From contig WGOD01000002.1 of NCBI GenBank assembly GCA_016124205.1, positions 806,001-870,000 on the forward strand: a stretch of DNA of 64,000 nucleotides, given 5' to 3'. A program made the translations under genes and the position numbers. The stretch's first letter is position 1, and each line of letters begins with the position of its first letter. Below the pieces are notes generated by a model. That model made no database searches, was not told the DNA's origin, and worked only from the letters and a program-made list of their open reading frames with translations. Positions 8,580 to 19,445 of the stretch are shown in pieces. Origin of the DNA: Alphaproteobacteria bacterium (GTDB lineage Bacteria > Pseudomonadota > Alphaproteobacteria > Caulobacterales > Maricaulaceae).

Positions 8580-8783
8580 TCAGGCGAAGGCGCCGCCGTC
8601 CTTCAGGCCCAGCGCCTTGAAGATCATCGCCGCCGGGCAGAAGCCGGTGAAGCTGGACTGGACGAGGTTTGCCCCGACAAAGGCGGTCAGCCACAGCCAC
8701 ATCGGGCTGAACTGCCACGCCAGCAGAAGCGAAACCAGAATGACGACGCCTGCAAAGAGCGTCACTGCGCGACCGACCGTCAT
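8580..8783 (-). CDS. DUF2892 (YgaP-like transmembrane) protein
   Basis: 67 residues, two membrane segments, with the family end motif FTGFCPAAMIFKALGLKDG. DUF2892 is the membrane part found fused to rhodanese in E. coli YgaP and stand-alone in sulfur operons. Here it is the last gene of the operon running from the MBL hydrolase, which also holds a rhodanese, so it may work in persulfide handling at the membrane (inference). Convergent with the response regulator, 4 bases apart. Confidence 0.9.
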   Translation of the reverse strand: MTVGRAVTLFAGVVILVSLLLAWQFSPMWLWLTAFVGANLVQSSFTGFCPAAMIFKALGLKDGGAFA

Positions 8784-8801
8784 GGGAGTTCTCCTTTCCC
8801 G

Positions 8802-12040
<3,239 letters not shown>

Positions 12041-12044
<4 letters not shown>

Positions 12045-12997
12045 GGCCGCACCAGCACATCGCCGGCCGACAGGCCGGAGACGATTTCAACGCCGTCAGG
12101 CGTTTCCTGACCGCACTGAACGACGACATCTCGGGCCTGGCCATCGGTCGTGCGGATCCGCGCATAGTCGACGCCGTAGTGGTTGGAGAGGAATTCGGCC
12201 GGGACGACGATGGCGGGACGCTCATCAAGCGCGACGTGAACGCGGATGCGTTCTCCCACGTAGAAATCACCCAGCCCCTCGACCATGGCGTCAGCAACGA
12301 CGCGGCCATCCTCCACCTGGGGATAGACCTGGCGAATGAAGCCGGTGTGGGCGACTCCGCCGGTCAGGGCACCGTCATCGACCCGGACTTCGTCGCCCTC
12401 GTCGATAAAGCGGGCATGGCGTTCCGGCAGACGCAGGCGCAGCACGTAGAGGTCGGCGGCAATGGTCGCCACCGCCTCGCCCGCCATGACGACCGAGCCC
12501 GTCGTGACCGGCACGTTCAGAACCCGCCCGTCGGACGGGGCGAGGACATCGCCTTCCCGCGATTGCTGCACGACGACGGCGCGTTCCTGGCGCGCCGAGG
12601 CGAGCTGGTTCTCCAGCACGCTCACAGCCGTCTCCGCCTCGTCGAGGCGGGCCTGCGGGAAGATGCCCCGGTCGAACAGGTCCTGCGCGCGGCGCAGGTC
12701 GGAGCGGGCCTGGTCGAGCTGGGATTCGAGCGCCGCGGCGCGCGAGTTGATCGCGCCGATCTGCGGCGACAGGCGCTGATCGACCACGACCGCCAGTACC
12801 TGCCCGGCCTCGACCATATCGCCTTCATCGACACGCAGCTCTCCGATCGTGCCGCCGATGCGGGCACGGGCCGGGACCGTGTTGATGCTCTCGACGGTCG
12901 CGAAGACGGCCTTTTCGTCGGCGATCATCGTTTCGCGAACCTCGAACGTGTCCGCGGACTGGACGAGCAGGAGAGACAGGGCGAGTGCGGTCAGCAT
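12041..12997 (-). CDS. RND efflux periplasmic adaptor (membrane fusion protein)
   Basis: 318 residues: short signal peptide (MLTALALSLLLVQSA), a lipoyl-like half motif (RVDEGDMVEAGQVLAVV), a coiled-coil hairpin around residues 80-145 (SQLDQARSDLRRAQDLFDRG), the second lipoyl half (LAPSDGRVLNVPVTTGSVV), and beta-barrel/membrane-proximal domains. It links the inner-membrane permease to an outer-membrane channel. It follows the rhodanese gene by 4 bases and overlaps the permease start, so it belongs to the same transcript. Confidence 0.92.
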
Positions 12998-13001
12998 GGG
13001 T

Positions 13002-13358
13002 CTAGCGCCTTTGCGGATCGATGATGCGGCCGGTGGAGGGGTCTACCGCAATCGTCGGCAGGCCCGCCTGTTTCCAGGCCATGATGCCGCCCTTCAGATG
13101 CGTGTCGACCGGAACATTTGCCGCGGCGCAGCGCGACAGGGCATCGGCCGAGCGCTTGCCGGAGCCGCAGTGCAGGACGACCGGCCGATCGCCACCGACC
13201 GGAAGCGCATTCGGATCGAAGGTCGAGAGCGGATAGAGCAAGGCCCCATGGATGCGCTCCGCGGCGTATTCGTGCGGCTCGCGGACATCGACAATGACGA
13301 CCTCGCCGGACTGGTGCTGGCGGGCGAGCGTGGCGGCATCGGTTTCGCGGATGGACAT
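13002..13358 (-). CDS. Rhodanese-like sulfurtransferase
   Basis: 118 residues, a single rhodanese domain with DVREPHEYAAERIHGAL and the active-site loop VVLHCGSGKRSADAL containing Cys64. Single-domain rhodaneses transfer sulfane sulfur through a Cys persulfide. It lies 12 bases after the MBL-fold hydrolase, a pairing well known in persulfide metabolism where the MBL enzyme oxidises glutathione persulfide and rhodanese moves the sulfur on. Confidence 0.93.
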   Translation of the reverse strand: MSIRETDAATLARQHQSGEVVIVDVREPHEYAAERIHGALLYPLSTFDPNALPVGGDRPVVLHCGSGKRSADALSRCAAANVPVDTHLKGGIMAWKQAGLPTIAVDPSTGRIIDPQRR

Positions 13359-13370
13359 GGAGGGCCTCCT

Positions 13371-14264
13371 TTATCGGGTGAGCATGGGGGAGAGGGCGTC
13401 CGCACCGCGCACGGGGATACGCAGGCGGATCGCCCCGTCCGGGTCGGCCGGGGGGAAATGGCCGGCCCGGATATTGGTCTGGATGGACGGGAGCAGCAAA
13501 GTCGGCGCGGCGAGCGTCGCATCGCGCGCGGTCCGCATCCGGGCGAAATCGTCCTCGCTGACCCCGCCGCCGACATGAATGTTGTGGTCGCGTTCCTCAC
13601 CCACCGTGGTTTCCCACGCGAAGACATCGCGGCCGGGCGCCTTGTAGTCGTGGCACATGAAGAGCCGCGTCTCACGGGGAAGGGAGAGAATTCTGTGGAT
13701 GGACCGGTAGAGGGTCCGGGCGTCGCCGCCGGGAAAGTCGCACCGCGCCGTGCCATAGTCGGGCATGAAGAGCGTATCGCCCACGAAGACGGCATCGGCG
13801 ATGCGATAACTGACGCAGGCCGGTGTGTGACCCGGCGTGTGCAGGACCTCGATTTCGAACTGGCCCAGCGGCAGGCGCTCGCCGTCGGAAACGAGATGGT
13901 CGAATTCCGCACCCGTTCCGGAAACATCCCCGGCTGCGAAGACCGGTTTGAAGACCGCCTGAACGGACGGAATATGATCACCGATCACGATCCGGGCTCC
14001 GGTCGATTCGGCGACCAGGGGCGCCGCGGACAGGTGATCGGCGTGGGCGTGTGTTTCGAGCGACCACTTCACCTGCAGATTGTTTTTGCGAACGAAATCC
14101 AGAAGCAGGTCTAGCGATTCGCGCCCGGCCTGCCCCGATTTCGGGTCGTAATCGAGTACGGGATCGACAATCGCAGCTTGCAGTGTGCCCCGATCCCAGA
14201 CCACATAGGAGACGGTGAAGGTCGGCTCGTGAAAGAAGGCCTTCACCTCAACTGTCCCGGTCAT
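13371..14264 (-). CDS. MBL-fold hydrolase, Blh/persulfide dioxygenase-like
   Basis: 297 residues, metallo-beta-lactamase fold with metal motif HAHADHLSA (His72, His74, Asp76, His77), and further ligands in HTPGHTPACVSY and CHDYKAPG. It matches the BigR-linked hydrolase (Blh) group, relatives of ETHE1 persulfide dioxygenase, which oxidise glutathione persulfide with a single iron. It is the first gene of the minus-strand operon and diverges from the BigR-like regulator, the same arrangement as in Xylella and Agrobacterium. Substrate assignment is by family and context. Confidence 0.88.
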   Translation of the reverse strand: MTGTVEVKAFFHEPTFTVSYVVWDRGTLQAAIVDPVLDYDPKSGQAGRESLDLLLDFVRKNNLQVKWSLETHAHADHLSAAPLVAESTGARIVIGDHIPSVQAVFKPVFAAGDVSGTGAEFDHLVSDGERLPLGQFEIEVLHTPGHTPACVSYRIADAVFVGDTLFMPDYGTARCDFPGGDARTLYRSIHRILSLPRETRLFMCHDYKAPGRDVFAWETTVGEERDHNIHVGGGVSEDDFARMRTARDATLAAPTLLLPSIQTNIRAGHFPPADPDGAIRLRIPVRGADALSPMLTR

Positions 14265-14308
14265 GGCGTCACTCCTCGCGTCTGTGTCCGGGTTACTCGT
14301 CGAAACCC

Positions 14309-14346
14309 GTTGACACCAATTTAGTGTATGCTAATTTAGTGTCAAC
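14309..14346. promoter_or_regulatory. Candidate BigR operator with two overlapping divergent promoters
   Basis: An AT-rich island in GC-rich DNA. The ends are perfect inverted copies, GTTGACAC (14309-14316) and GTGTCAAC (14339-14346). Each arm holds a TTGACA -35 hexamer, one for each strand. Inside are two direct copies of AATTTAGTGT (14318-14327 and 14333-14342) 15 bp apart. Possible -10 boxes are TAATTT (14332-14337, plus strand) and TAAATT (rc of 14318-14323, minus strand), each 16 bp from its -35. A repressor bound here would block both the regulator and the hydrolase operon. Confidence 0.75.
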
Positions 14347-14365
14347 TAACTTAATGGACTGAAGG

Positions 14366-14698
14366 ATGACAACCGTCACCGACCCGGACATGGCCCTTCT
14401 CCAGGAGCAGGCGGAAGAGACCGCCCGCTTTCTGAAGCAGATCGCCAATGACCGGAGGCTGCTCATCCTCTGCCGGCTGGTGTCGGGAGAGGCCACGGTG
14501 AGCGAGCTGTGCGAGGTGGCGGATCTGAGCGCATCGGCGATGTCGCAGCATCTGGCGAAGATGCATGGCGAGGGTCTCGTCGACCGGCGCAAGAACGGCC
14601 TTCAGGTCTATTACAGGATCGCCGATCCGCGCTGTCTGGCGCTGCTTGGCTTCCTAAAGGACGAGTTCTGCACGGCGGCGGACAAGCTCGACGGCTAG
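14366..14698 (+). CDS. BigR/SqrR-like ArsR-family persulfide sensor
   Basis: 110 residues, winged helix-turn-helix of the ArsR family (recognition helix ASAMSQHLAKMHGEGLVDRR). Cys36 (LILCRLV) and Cys102 (KDEFC) are 66 residues apart, the same spacing as the redox cysteines of BigR (42/108) and SqrR (41/107), which form a disulfide or polysulfide bridge with reactive sulfur species and release DNA. It should repress itself, the MBL-rhodanese-RND operon and perhaps the downstream SQR gene. Two other cysteines (49, 90) are present. Confidence 0.92.
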   Translation: MTTVTDPDMALLQEQAEETARFLKQIANDRRLLILCRLVSGEATVSELCEVADLSASAMSQHLAKMHGEGLVDRRKNGLQVYYRIADPRCLALLGFLKDEFCTAADKLDG

Positions 14699-14782
14699 GG
14701 CCGTCCTTCCTCCCCGGCGTGCACTCATAAGGGACGAACCGCGATAGACGGCGCGCCCCTTCAGAGCCAGGGGAGGTCAATC

Positions 14783-16063
14783 ATGGCTCATATCGTCGTG
14801 CTCGGCGCCGGTCTCGGCGGCACGCTGATGGCGCTCGAAATGCGCAAGGAAGCGCGCAAGACGGACAGCGTCACCGTCATCAGCGACTATCCGACATTCC
14901 ACTTCACCCCGTCCAATCCCTGGGTCGCGACCGGCTGGCGAACGCCGGACGCGATCAAGGTCGAACTGGCGCCGATGCTGTCGAAGAAGAAGATCGACTT
15001 CATCCATTCGGCCGCGACGAAAGTCCGGCCGGCCGACAACGCCATCGACCTGGCCAATGGCGAGACCGTCTCCTACGACTATCTGGTGATTGCGACCGGC
15101 CCGGACCTGGCCTTCGACGAGATCGAGGGGCTGGGGCCGCACGGCGGTTTCACCCAGTCGATCTGCCATGTCGACCACGCCGCCGACGCCAAGGAGAAGT
15201 GGGAGGAATTCTGCGCCAATCCGGGACCGATCGTGGTCGGCGCGGTCCAGGGCGCGTCCTGCTACGGACCGGCCTATGAGTACGCGCTGATACTCGACAC
15301 CGATCTCCGCCGCCGGAAGATCCGCGACAAGGTGCCTATGACCTTCGTCACGGCGGAACCCTATGTCGGCCATCTCGGCCTCGACGGGGTGGGCGACACC
15401 AAGGGTCTGCTCGAAAGCGAGCTTCGCAACCGGCATATCCGCTGGCTGACCTCGTCGCGCGTCAAATCGGTTGAAGACGGTGTGATGCATGTCGAGGAAG
15501 TCGCCGAAGACGGTAGCGTCAAGCAGGCCCACGATCTCGACTTCAAGTTCGCGATGATGCTGCCGGCCTTCCGCGGCATCGGCGCGCTGCAGGGCGTCGA
15601 GGGCCTCGTCAATCCGCGCGGTTTCGTGCTGGCCGACAAGACGCAGCGCAATCCGAACCACGGCAATGTCTTCTCGATCGGCGTGTGTGTCGCGATCCCG
15701 CCGGTGGCGAATTACCCGGTTCCGGTCGGCGTGCCGAAGACCGGCTTCATGATCGAGTCCATGGCGCATGCCGCGGCGAAGAATATCCGCTCGCTCATGG
15801 ACGGTGAGGAACCGCGCCATGAAGCGACCTGGAATGCGGTCTGCATCGCCGATTTCGGCGATGGCGGCGTCGCCTTTGTCGCCATGCCGCAGATCCCGCC
15901 GCGCAATGTGAACTGGTCCGCGGATGGCGGCTGGGTCCACCTCGCCAAGGTCGCGTTCGAGAAATACTTCCTCGGCAAGATCCGGCGCGGCGTGGGCGAA
16001 CCCTTCTACGAGCGCGCCGTCTTCGACATGCTCGGCATCACGAAGCTGAAGGAGAAGGCCTGA
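14783..16063 (+). CDS. Sulfide:quinone oxidoreductase-family flavoprotein
   Basis: 426 residues. FAD-binding GAGLGG at residues 8-13, a second motif YDYLVIATGPDL, and cysteines at 128 (QSICHV), 160 (VQGASCYGPAYE) and 354 (NAVCIADFGD). SQR enzymes oxidise sulfide to zero-valent sulfur and reduce quinone with two redox cysteines; 160 and 354 are the likely pair. It follows the BigR-like regulator by 84 bp in the same direction, which fits sulfide oxidation producing the persulfide that the divergent operon removes. An ordinary NADH-type flavoprotein is less likely given the cysteines and context. Confidence 0.82.
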   Translation: MAHIVVLGAGLGGTLMALEMRKEARKTDSVTVISDYPTFHFTPSNPWVATGWRTPDAIKVELAPMLSKKKIDFIHSAATKVRPADNAIDLANGETVSYDYLVIATGPDLAFDEIEGLGPHGGFTQSICHVDHAADAKEKWEEFCANPGPIVVGAVQGASCYGPAYEYALILDTDLRRRKIRDKVPMTFVTAEPYVGHLGLDGVGDTKGLLESELRNRHIRWLTSSRVKSVEDGVMHVEEVAEDGSVKQAHDLDFKFAMMLPAFRGIGALQGVEGLVNPRGFVLADKTQRNPNHGNVFSIGVCVAIPPVANYPVPVGVPKTGFMIESMAHAAAKNIRSLMDGEEPRHEATWNAVCIADFGDGGVAFVAMPQIPPRNVNWSADGGWVHLAKVAFEKYFLGKIRRGVGEPFYERAVFDMLGITKLKEKA

Positions 16064-16080
16064 CGGCCTTCTCCCGTTTC
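16051..16080 (+). terminator. Terminator overlapping the end of the SQR gene
   Basis: A perfect 10-bp stem GGAGAAGGCC (16051-16060) / GGCCTTCTCC (16065-16074) with loop TGAC, followed by CGTTTCG. The stop codon TGA lies in the loop, so the last codons of the gene form half of the stem. Confidence 0.75.
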
Positions 16081-16087
16081 GCCTTCA

Positions 16088-17572
16088 TCAGCCGAGTTCG
16101 TCCTTCAGCTCGCTCTCGACGGCATCGAACGTGTCATGGACTTCCGTCTTGGGGCCCGGGGTCAGGAGGCTGACGACATAGATCGTCACCCAGCAGATCA
16201 GGAAGCCCGGCACGATCTCGTACATCACGCCCGAAAGGCCGAAGACGTAGACCCACAGAAGGACCGTCACCGCGCCGGCGATCATGCCGGCAAGGGCGCC
16301 CCATCGCGTCATCTTCTTCCAGAACAGGGAGAGGAGGACGACCGGACCGAAGGCGGCGCCGAAGCCGGCCCAGGCGTTGGAGACCAGGCCGAGCACGGTG
16401 CTGTCCTGATCGAAGGCGAGCGCGATCGCGATGGCGGCCACAGCCACGATGGCGATGCGGCCAACCGTGACCAATTCCTTCTGGCTCGCCTTCTTGCGCA
16501 GGAAGATCTTGTAGAAGTCCTCGGTCAGCGAGCTCGACGAGACGAGGAGCTGCGAGGAGATCGTCGACATGATCGCCGCGAGAATCGCTGCGAGCAGGAA
16601 GCCGCCGACATAGGGATTGAACAGCAGGTCCGAGGACAGGACGATGAAGATCGTCTCCGGATCATCAAGCGGAATTCCGCGCTGCGTGACGTAAGCCAGG
16701 CCGATCAGGCCGGTCGCGAGCGCGCCGACGATGGTCACCAGCATCCAGCTCATGCCGATATTGCGCGCCGTCGCGACGTCTTTCACCGAGCGGATCGCCA
16801 TGAAGCGCACGATGATGTGCGGCTGTCCGAAATAGCCGAGCCCCCATGACATCAGCGAGACGATGCCAAGCACCGTCATGCCGGAGAAGATGTTCAACAG
16901 GCTCGGATCGATCCCCTCGATGGTGGAGACGAATTCGCTGCCGCCGCCGACACCGGTCAGGGCCACAAGCGGCACCATGACGAGCGCAACGAACATGATG
17001 CAGCCCTGCACGAAGTCGGTCATGGACACGGCCATGAAGCCGCCGAGCAGGGTGTAGAGCACGACGACGCCGGCCGTGACGAACAGGCCCAGCGTGTAGG
17101 AGAGGCCGAACGCGCTTTCGAACAGCTTCCCGCCGGCGACGACGCCGGACGAGGTGTAGAGCGTGAAGAAGACGACGATCACGATGGACGACACGACCCG
17201 CAGGAGGCGGGAATTGTCGTGGAAGCGCTTCTCGAAATAGTCCGGGATGGTGATCGCGTCGGCCGCCCGCTCCGTGTAGACGCGCAGGCGCGGCGCCACG
17301 AGGATGTAGTTGAGCAGTGCGCCGATCACGAGACCGATCGCGATCCACGAGGCCGACAGGCCGGAGACATACATCGCCCCGGGCAGGCCCAGCAGCATCC
17401 AGCCCGACATGTCGGACGCGCCCGCTGACAGCGAGGTCACGGCCGGGCCAAGCTTGCGGCCGCCGAGCAGATAACCCGATGCATCGCTGGTGGATTCCCG
17501 GAGGCCGTAAACGCCGATACCGATCATGACAATGAAGTAGAGGGCGAGCGAAACGCCCGTACCGAATTCCAT
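16088..17572 (-). CDS. putP: Sodium/proline symporter
   Basis: 494 residues, sodium:solute symporter family with about 13 membrane segments. Characteristic stretches are SLSAGASDMSGWMLLGLPGA, GQPHIIVRFMAIRS and LAAILAAIMSTISSQLLVSS, all typical of PutP. It imports L-proline with sodium, for use as carbon source or osmolyte. The open frame extends 67 codons upstream, but the ATG at 17572 begins the conserved MEFGTGVSLALYF and is preceded by AGGAAG. Convergent with the SQR gene and divergent from the TetR-RND operon. Confidence 0.92.
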   Translation of the reverse strand: MEFGTGVSLALYFIVMIGIGVYGLRESTSDASGYLLGGRKLGPAVTSLSAGASDMSGWMLLGLPGAMYVSGLSASWIAIGLVIGALLNYILVAPRLRVYTERAADAITIPDYFEKRFHDNSRLLRVVSSIVIVVFFTLYTSSGVVAGGKLFESAFGLSYTLGLFVTAGVVVLYTLLGGFMAVSMTDFVQGCIMFVALVMVPLVALTGVGGGSEFVSTIEGIDPSLLNIFSGMTVLGIVSLMSWGLGYFGQPHIIVRFMAIRSVKDVATARNIGMSWMLVTIVGALATGLIGLAYVTQRGIPLDDPETIFIVLSSDLLFNPYVGGFLLAAILAAIMSTISSQLLVSSSSLTEDFYKIFLRKKASQKELVTVGRIAIVAVAAIAIALAFDQDSTVLGLVSNAWAGFGAAFGPVVLLSLFWKKMTRWGALAGMIAGAVTVLLWVYVFGLSGVMYEIVPGFLICWVTIYVVSLLTPGPKTEVHDTFDAVESELKDELG

Positions 17573-17801
17573 GACGTCTTCCTGTTTTTCTGCCTGGGCA
17601 GGCCGGTCTCGGCCCGCGAGGGAGGAATATGACAAGAGGCAGCGGGGTGAAGCGCGCGTGTCATATCCACTGGGTAAGGTGGTGCGGAACCCTGCACAGG
17701 CCAGCCGGGAGGTCAAGGCTGCGACCGGTTTTCCGGGCGGGTAGCGGCTATCGGCGAGCGGGACGGTTTGCAAATGCGCATGGCCCGCATGCGTTGACTG
17801 T

Positions 17802-17815
17802 ACCGTCTGGACGGT
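17802..17815 (+). promoter_or_regulatory. TetR-type operator upstream of the RND operon
   Basis: Inverted repeat ACCGTC-TG-GACGGT with perfect 6-bp arms, 15 bases before the TetR start codon. A TTGACT -35-like box sits just upstream at 17794-17799, so the operator would cover the promoter. This layout is typical of autoregulated AcrR/TetR repressors of efflux operons. Confidence 0.75.
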
Positions 17816-17829
17816 TTAGTTGCGGCGTC

Positions 17830-18393
17830 ATGATCGACAGCCCGGAATCCGCCAAGCCCGACACACGATCCGCCATCCTCGATGCGACGGAGACGGTGAT
17901 CGTGCGCGACGGCGCACGCCGCACGACAATCGATGCCGTGGTTGCCGAAAGCGGGTTCTCCAAGGGCGGCGTCCTCTACCACTTCCCGAGCAAATCGGCG
18001 CTTCTTCAAGGACTTGTGGCACGCCTGATCGCCGAGTTCGAAGCCGATCTGGACCGGGCAATCGCCGAGGCGGATGCCGCGAATTCGCCGGTCGAACGCC
18101 AGATCCTGTCCGTTCTGACCGAGACGAACGAACGCAAGAAGCGGATCGCGGGCGCCCTGCTCGGCGTGACCGCCGAAGAGCCCGACCTGATCATTCCGGC
18201 GCGCGAACTGAAGGCGCGGATCGAGAAGAGCCTGATGAAACGGGCCCAGGATCCGGTTCTGGCACGGATCGTCATGCTGGCAATCGACGGCATGAGCTAC
18301 CGCGAAATGCTGGGCTTCGAACCCCTCACACCGGCCGATCGCGAACAGGTTCGCGGCCGGCTCCTCTCCCTGACCGAGGACATCTACTCATGA
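17830..18393 (+). CDS. TetR-family repressor of the adjacent RND pump
   Basis: 187 residues. N-terminal helix-turn-helix at about residues 12-58 (RTTIDAVVAESGFSKGGVLYHFPSK) followed by a TetR C-terminal ligand domain with PFAM TetR_C-type ending EMLGFEPLTPADREQ. It overlaps the adaptor gene by 4 bases (ATGA) and has a palindromic operator in front, so it most likely controls its own operon of adaptor and permease. The inducer cannot be told. Start at 17830 rather than 17629 because the upstream extension shows no conserved pattern and would contain the operator. Confidence 0.92.
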   Translation: MIDSPESAKPDTRSAILDATETVIVRDGARRTTIDAVVAESGFSKGGVLYHFPSKSALLQGLVARLIAEFEADLDRAIAEADAANSPVERQILSVLTETNERKKRIAGALLGVTAEEPDLIIPARELKARIEKSLMKRAQDPVLARIVMLAIDGMSYREMLGFEPLTPADREQVRGRLLSLTEDIYS

Positions 18394-19442
18394 CGCTGCG
18401 CGCCCTCCTCCCCCTTGCCGCCAGCCTCCTCGTTGTCGCCTGCGGCGGCGAGCCCGAAACCCAGGACCGCCCCGCCCGGCCCGTCCCGATCCAGACGGTC
18501 GAAGCCGGCGGGCTTCAGCGATCCTACGAATTCGTCGGGCGTGTCGAAGCGCGCCGGGCGGTCGATCTGTCCTTCCAGGTCGGCGGCCAGCTCGGTCAGT
18601 TGCCGGTCAATGACGGGACGGATGTCGCCGAGGGCGATCTGATCGCTCAGCTTGATCTCGAGGAATTCCGCCGCGCCGAGCGTGAGGCGAATGTCCAGGT
18701 CCAGCAGGCACGCGCCGACCTCGACCGGCAGCAGACGCTGTTCGATCGCGGCATTGCCGCGGCAGCGGCCCTCGAAGCGGCCCAGACCCAGTACGATCTG
18801 CGCGCCGTGGAACTGGAGACCGTGCGCCAGAACCTCCAGCGCGCGACGCTGCGTGCGCCCTTCGACGGGCTGATCAGCCGCGTTCTGGTAGAAAACTACA
18901 CGGTCGTGGCCCCCGGCCAGCCGGTCGCCCGGATCCAGGATGTCGGCGAGCTGCGGGTCTCCATCCCGCTGTCGGAAGACCTCGTCGCGACGTTCAATGC
19001 CGACGACCTCATCTCGGTCGAGGCGAGCTTCAACTTCCTGCCCGACCGGCGCTTCCCGCTGGAACCGCGCGAGCTAGTCAGCGAACCGGACAGCGCATCA
19101 CAGACCTATCGCGCCATCCTGGCCCTGCCGGACAATATTCCGGCCAACGTCCTGCCCGGCATGACGGCGACCGTCTATGCCGAGATTTCCCCGAATGCGG
19201 CGCTGCCGACCGCCGTGACCATCCCGATGACCGCACTCGGCTATGACGCCGCCGGTCTGCCGGTCGTCTATGTGTTCGAGGAAGACGCAAACGCGGTCTA
19301 TCGCCGAATCGTCGAGCTGGGCGAGTTCACCGAGGGGCATGTCCGCATCACGGACGGGCTGGAGCCCGGCGAGCGCATCGCCACGGCTGGCGTGTCCGCC
19401 CTTCAGGACGGCATGGTCGTTCGCCCGCTCGAGGGAGAGTGA
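18390..19442 (+). CDS. RND efflux adaptor lipoprotein
   Basis: 350 residues. Signal peptide with lipobox LLVVACGG (lipidated Cys about residue 16), a lipoyl domain in two halves (PVNDGTDVAEGDLIAQLD and LRAPFDGLISRVLVENYTVV) and the coiled coil between them (QVQQARADLDRQQTLFDRG), then barrel domains. It joins the permease downstream, 3 bases after its stop, to an outer-membrane channel. Its start overlaps the stop of the TetR gene. Confidence 0.92.
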   Translation: MTLRALLPLAASLLVVACGGEPETQDRPARPVPIQTVEAGGLQRSYEFVGRVEARRAVDLSFQVGGQLGQLPVNDGTDVAEGDLIAQLDLEEFRRAEREANVQVQQARADLDRQQTLFDRGIAAAAALEAAQTQYDLRAVELETVRQNLQRATLRAPFDGLISRVLVENYTVVAPGQPVARIQDVGELRVSIPLSEDLVATFNADDLISVEASFNFLPDRRFPLEPRELVSEPDSASQTYRAILALPDNIPANVLPGMTATVYAEISPNAALPTAVTIPMTALGYDAAGLPVVYVFEEDANAVYRRIVELGEFTEGHVRITDGLEPGERIATAGVSALQDGMVVRPLEGE

Positions 19443-19445
19443 TCC

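Noticed and set aside
17573-17773. N-terminal extension of the proline symporter
   Set aside because: No conserved residues; the ATG at 17572 with AGGAAG before it starts the family sequence.
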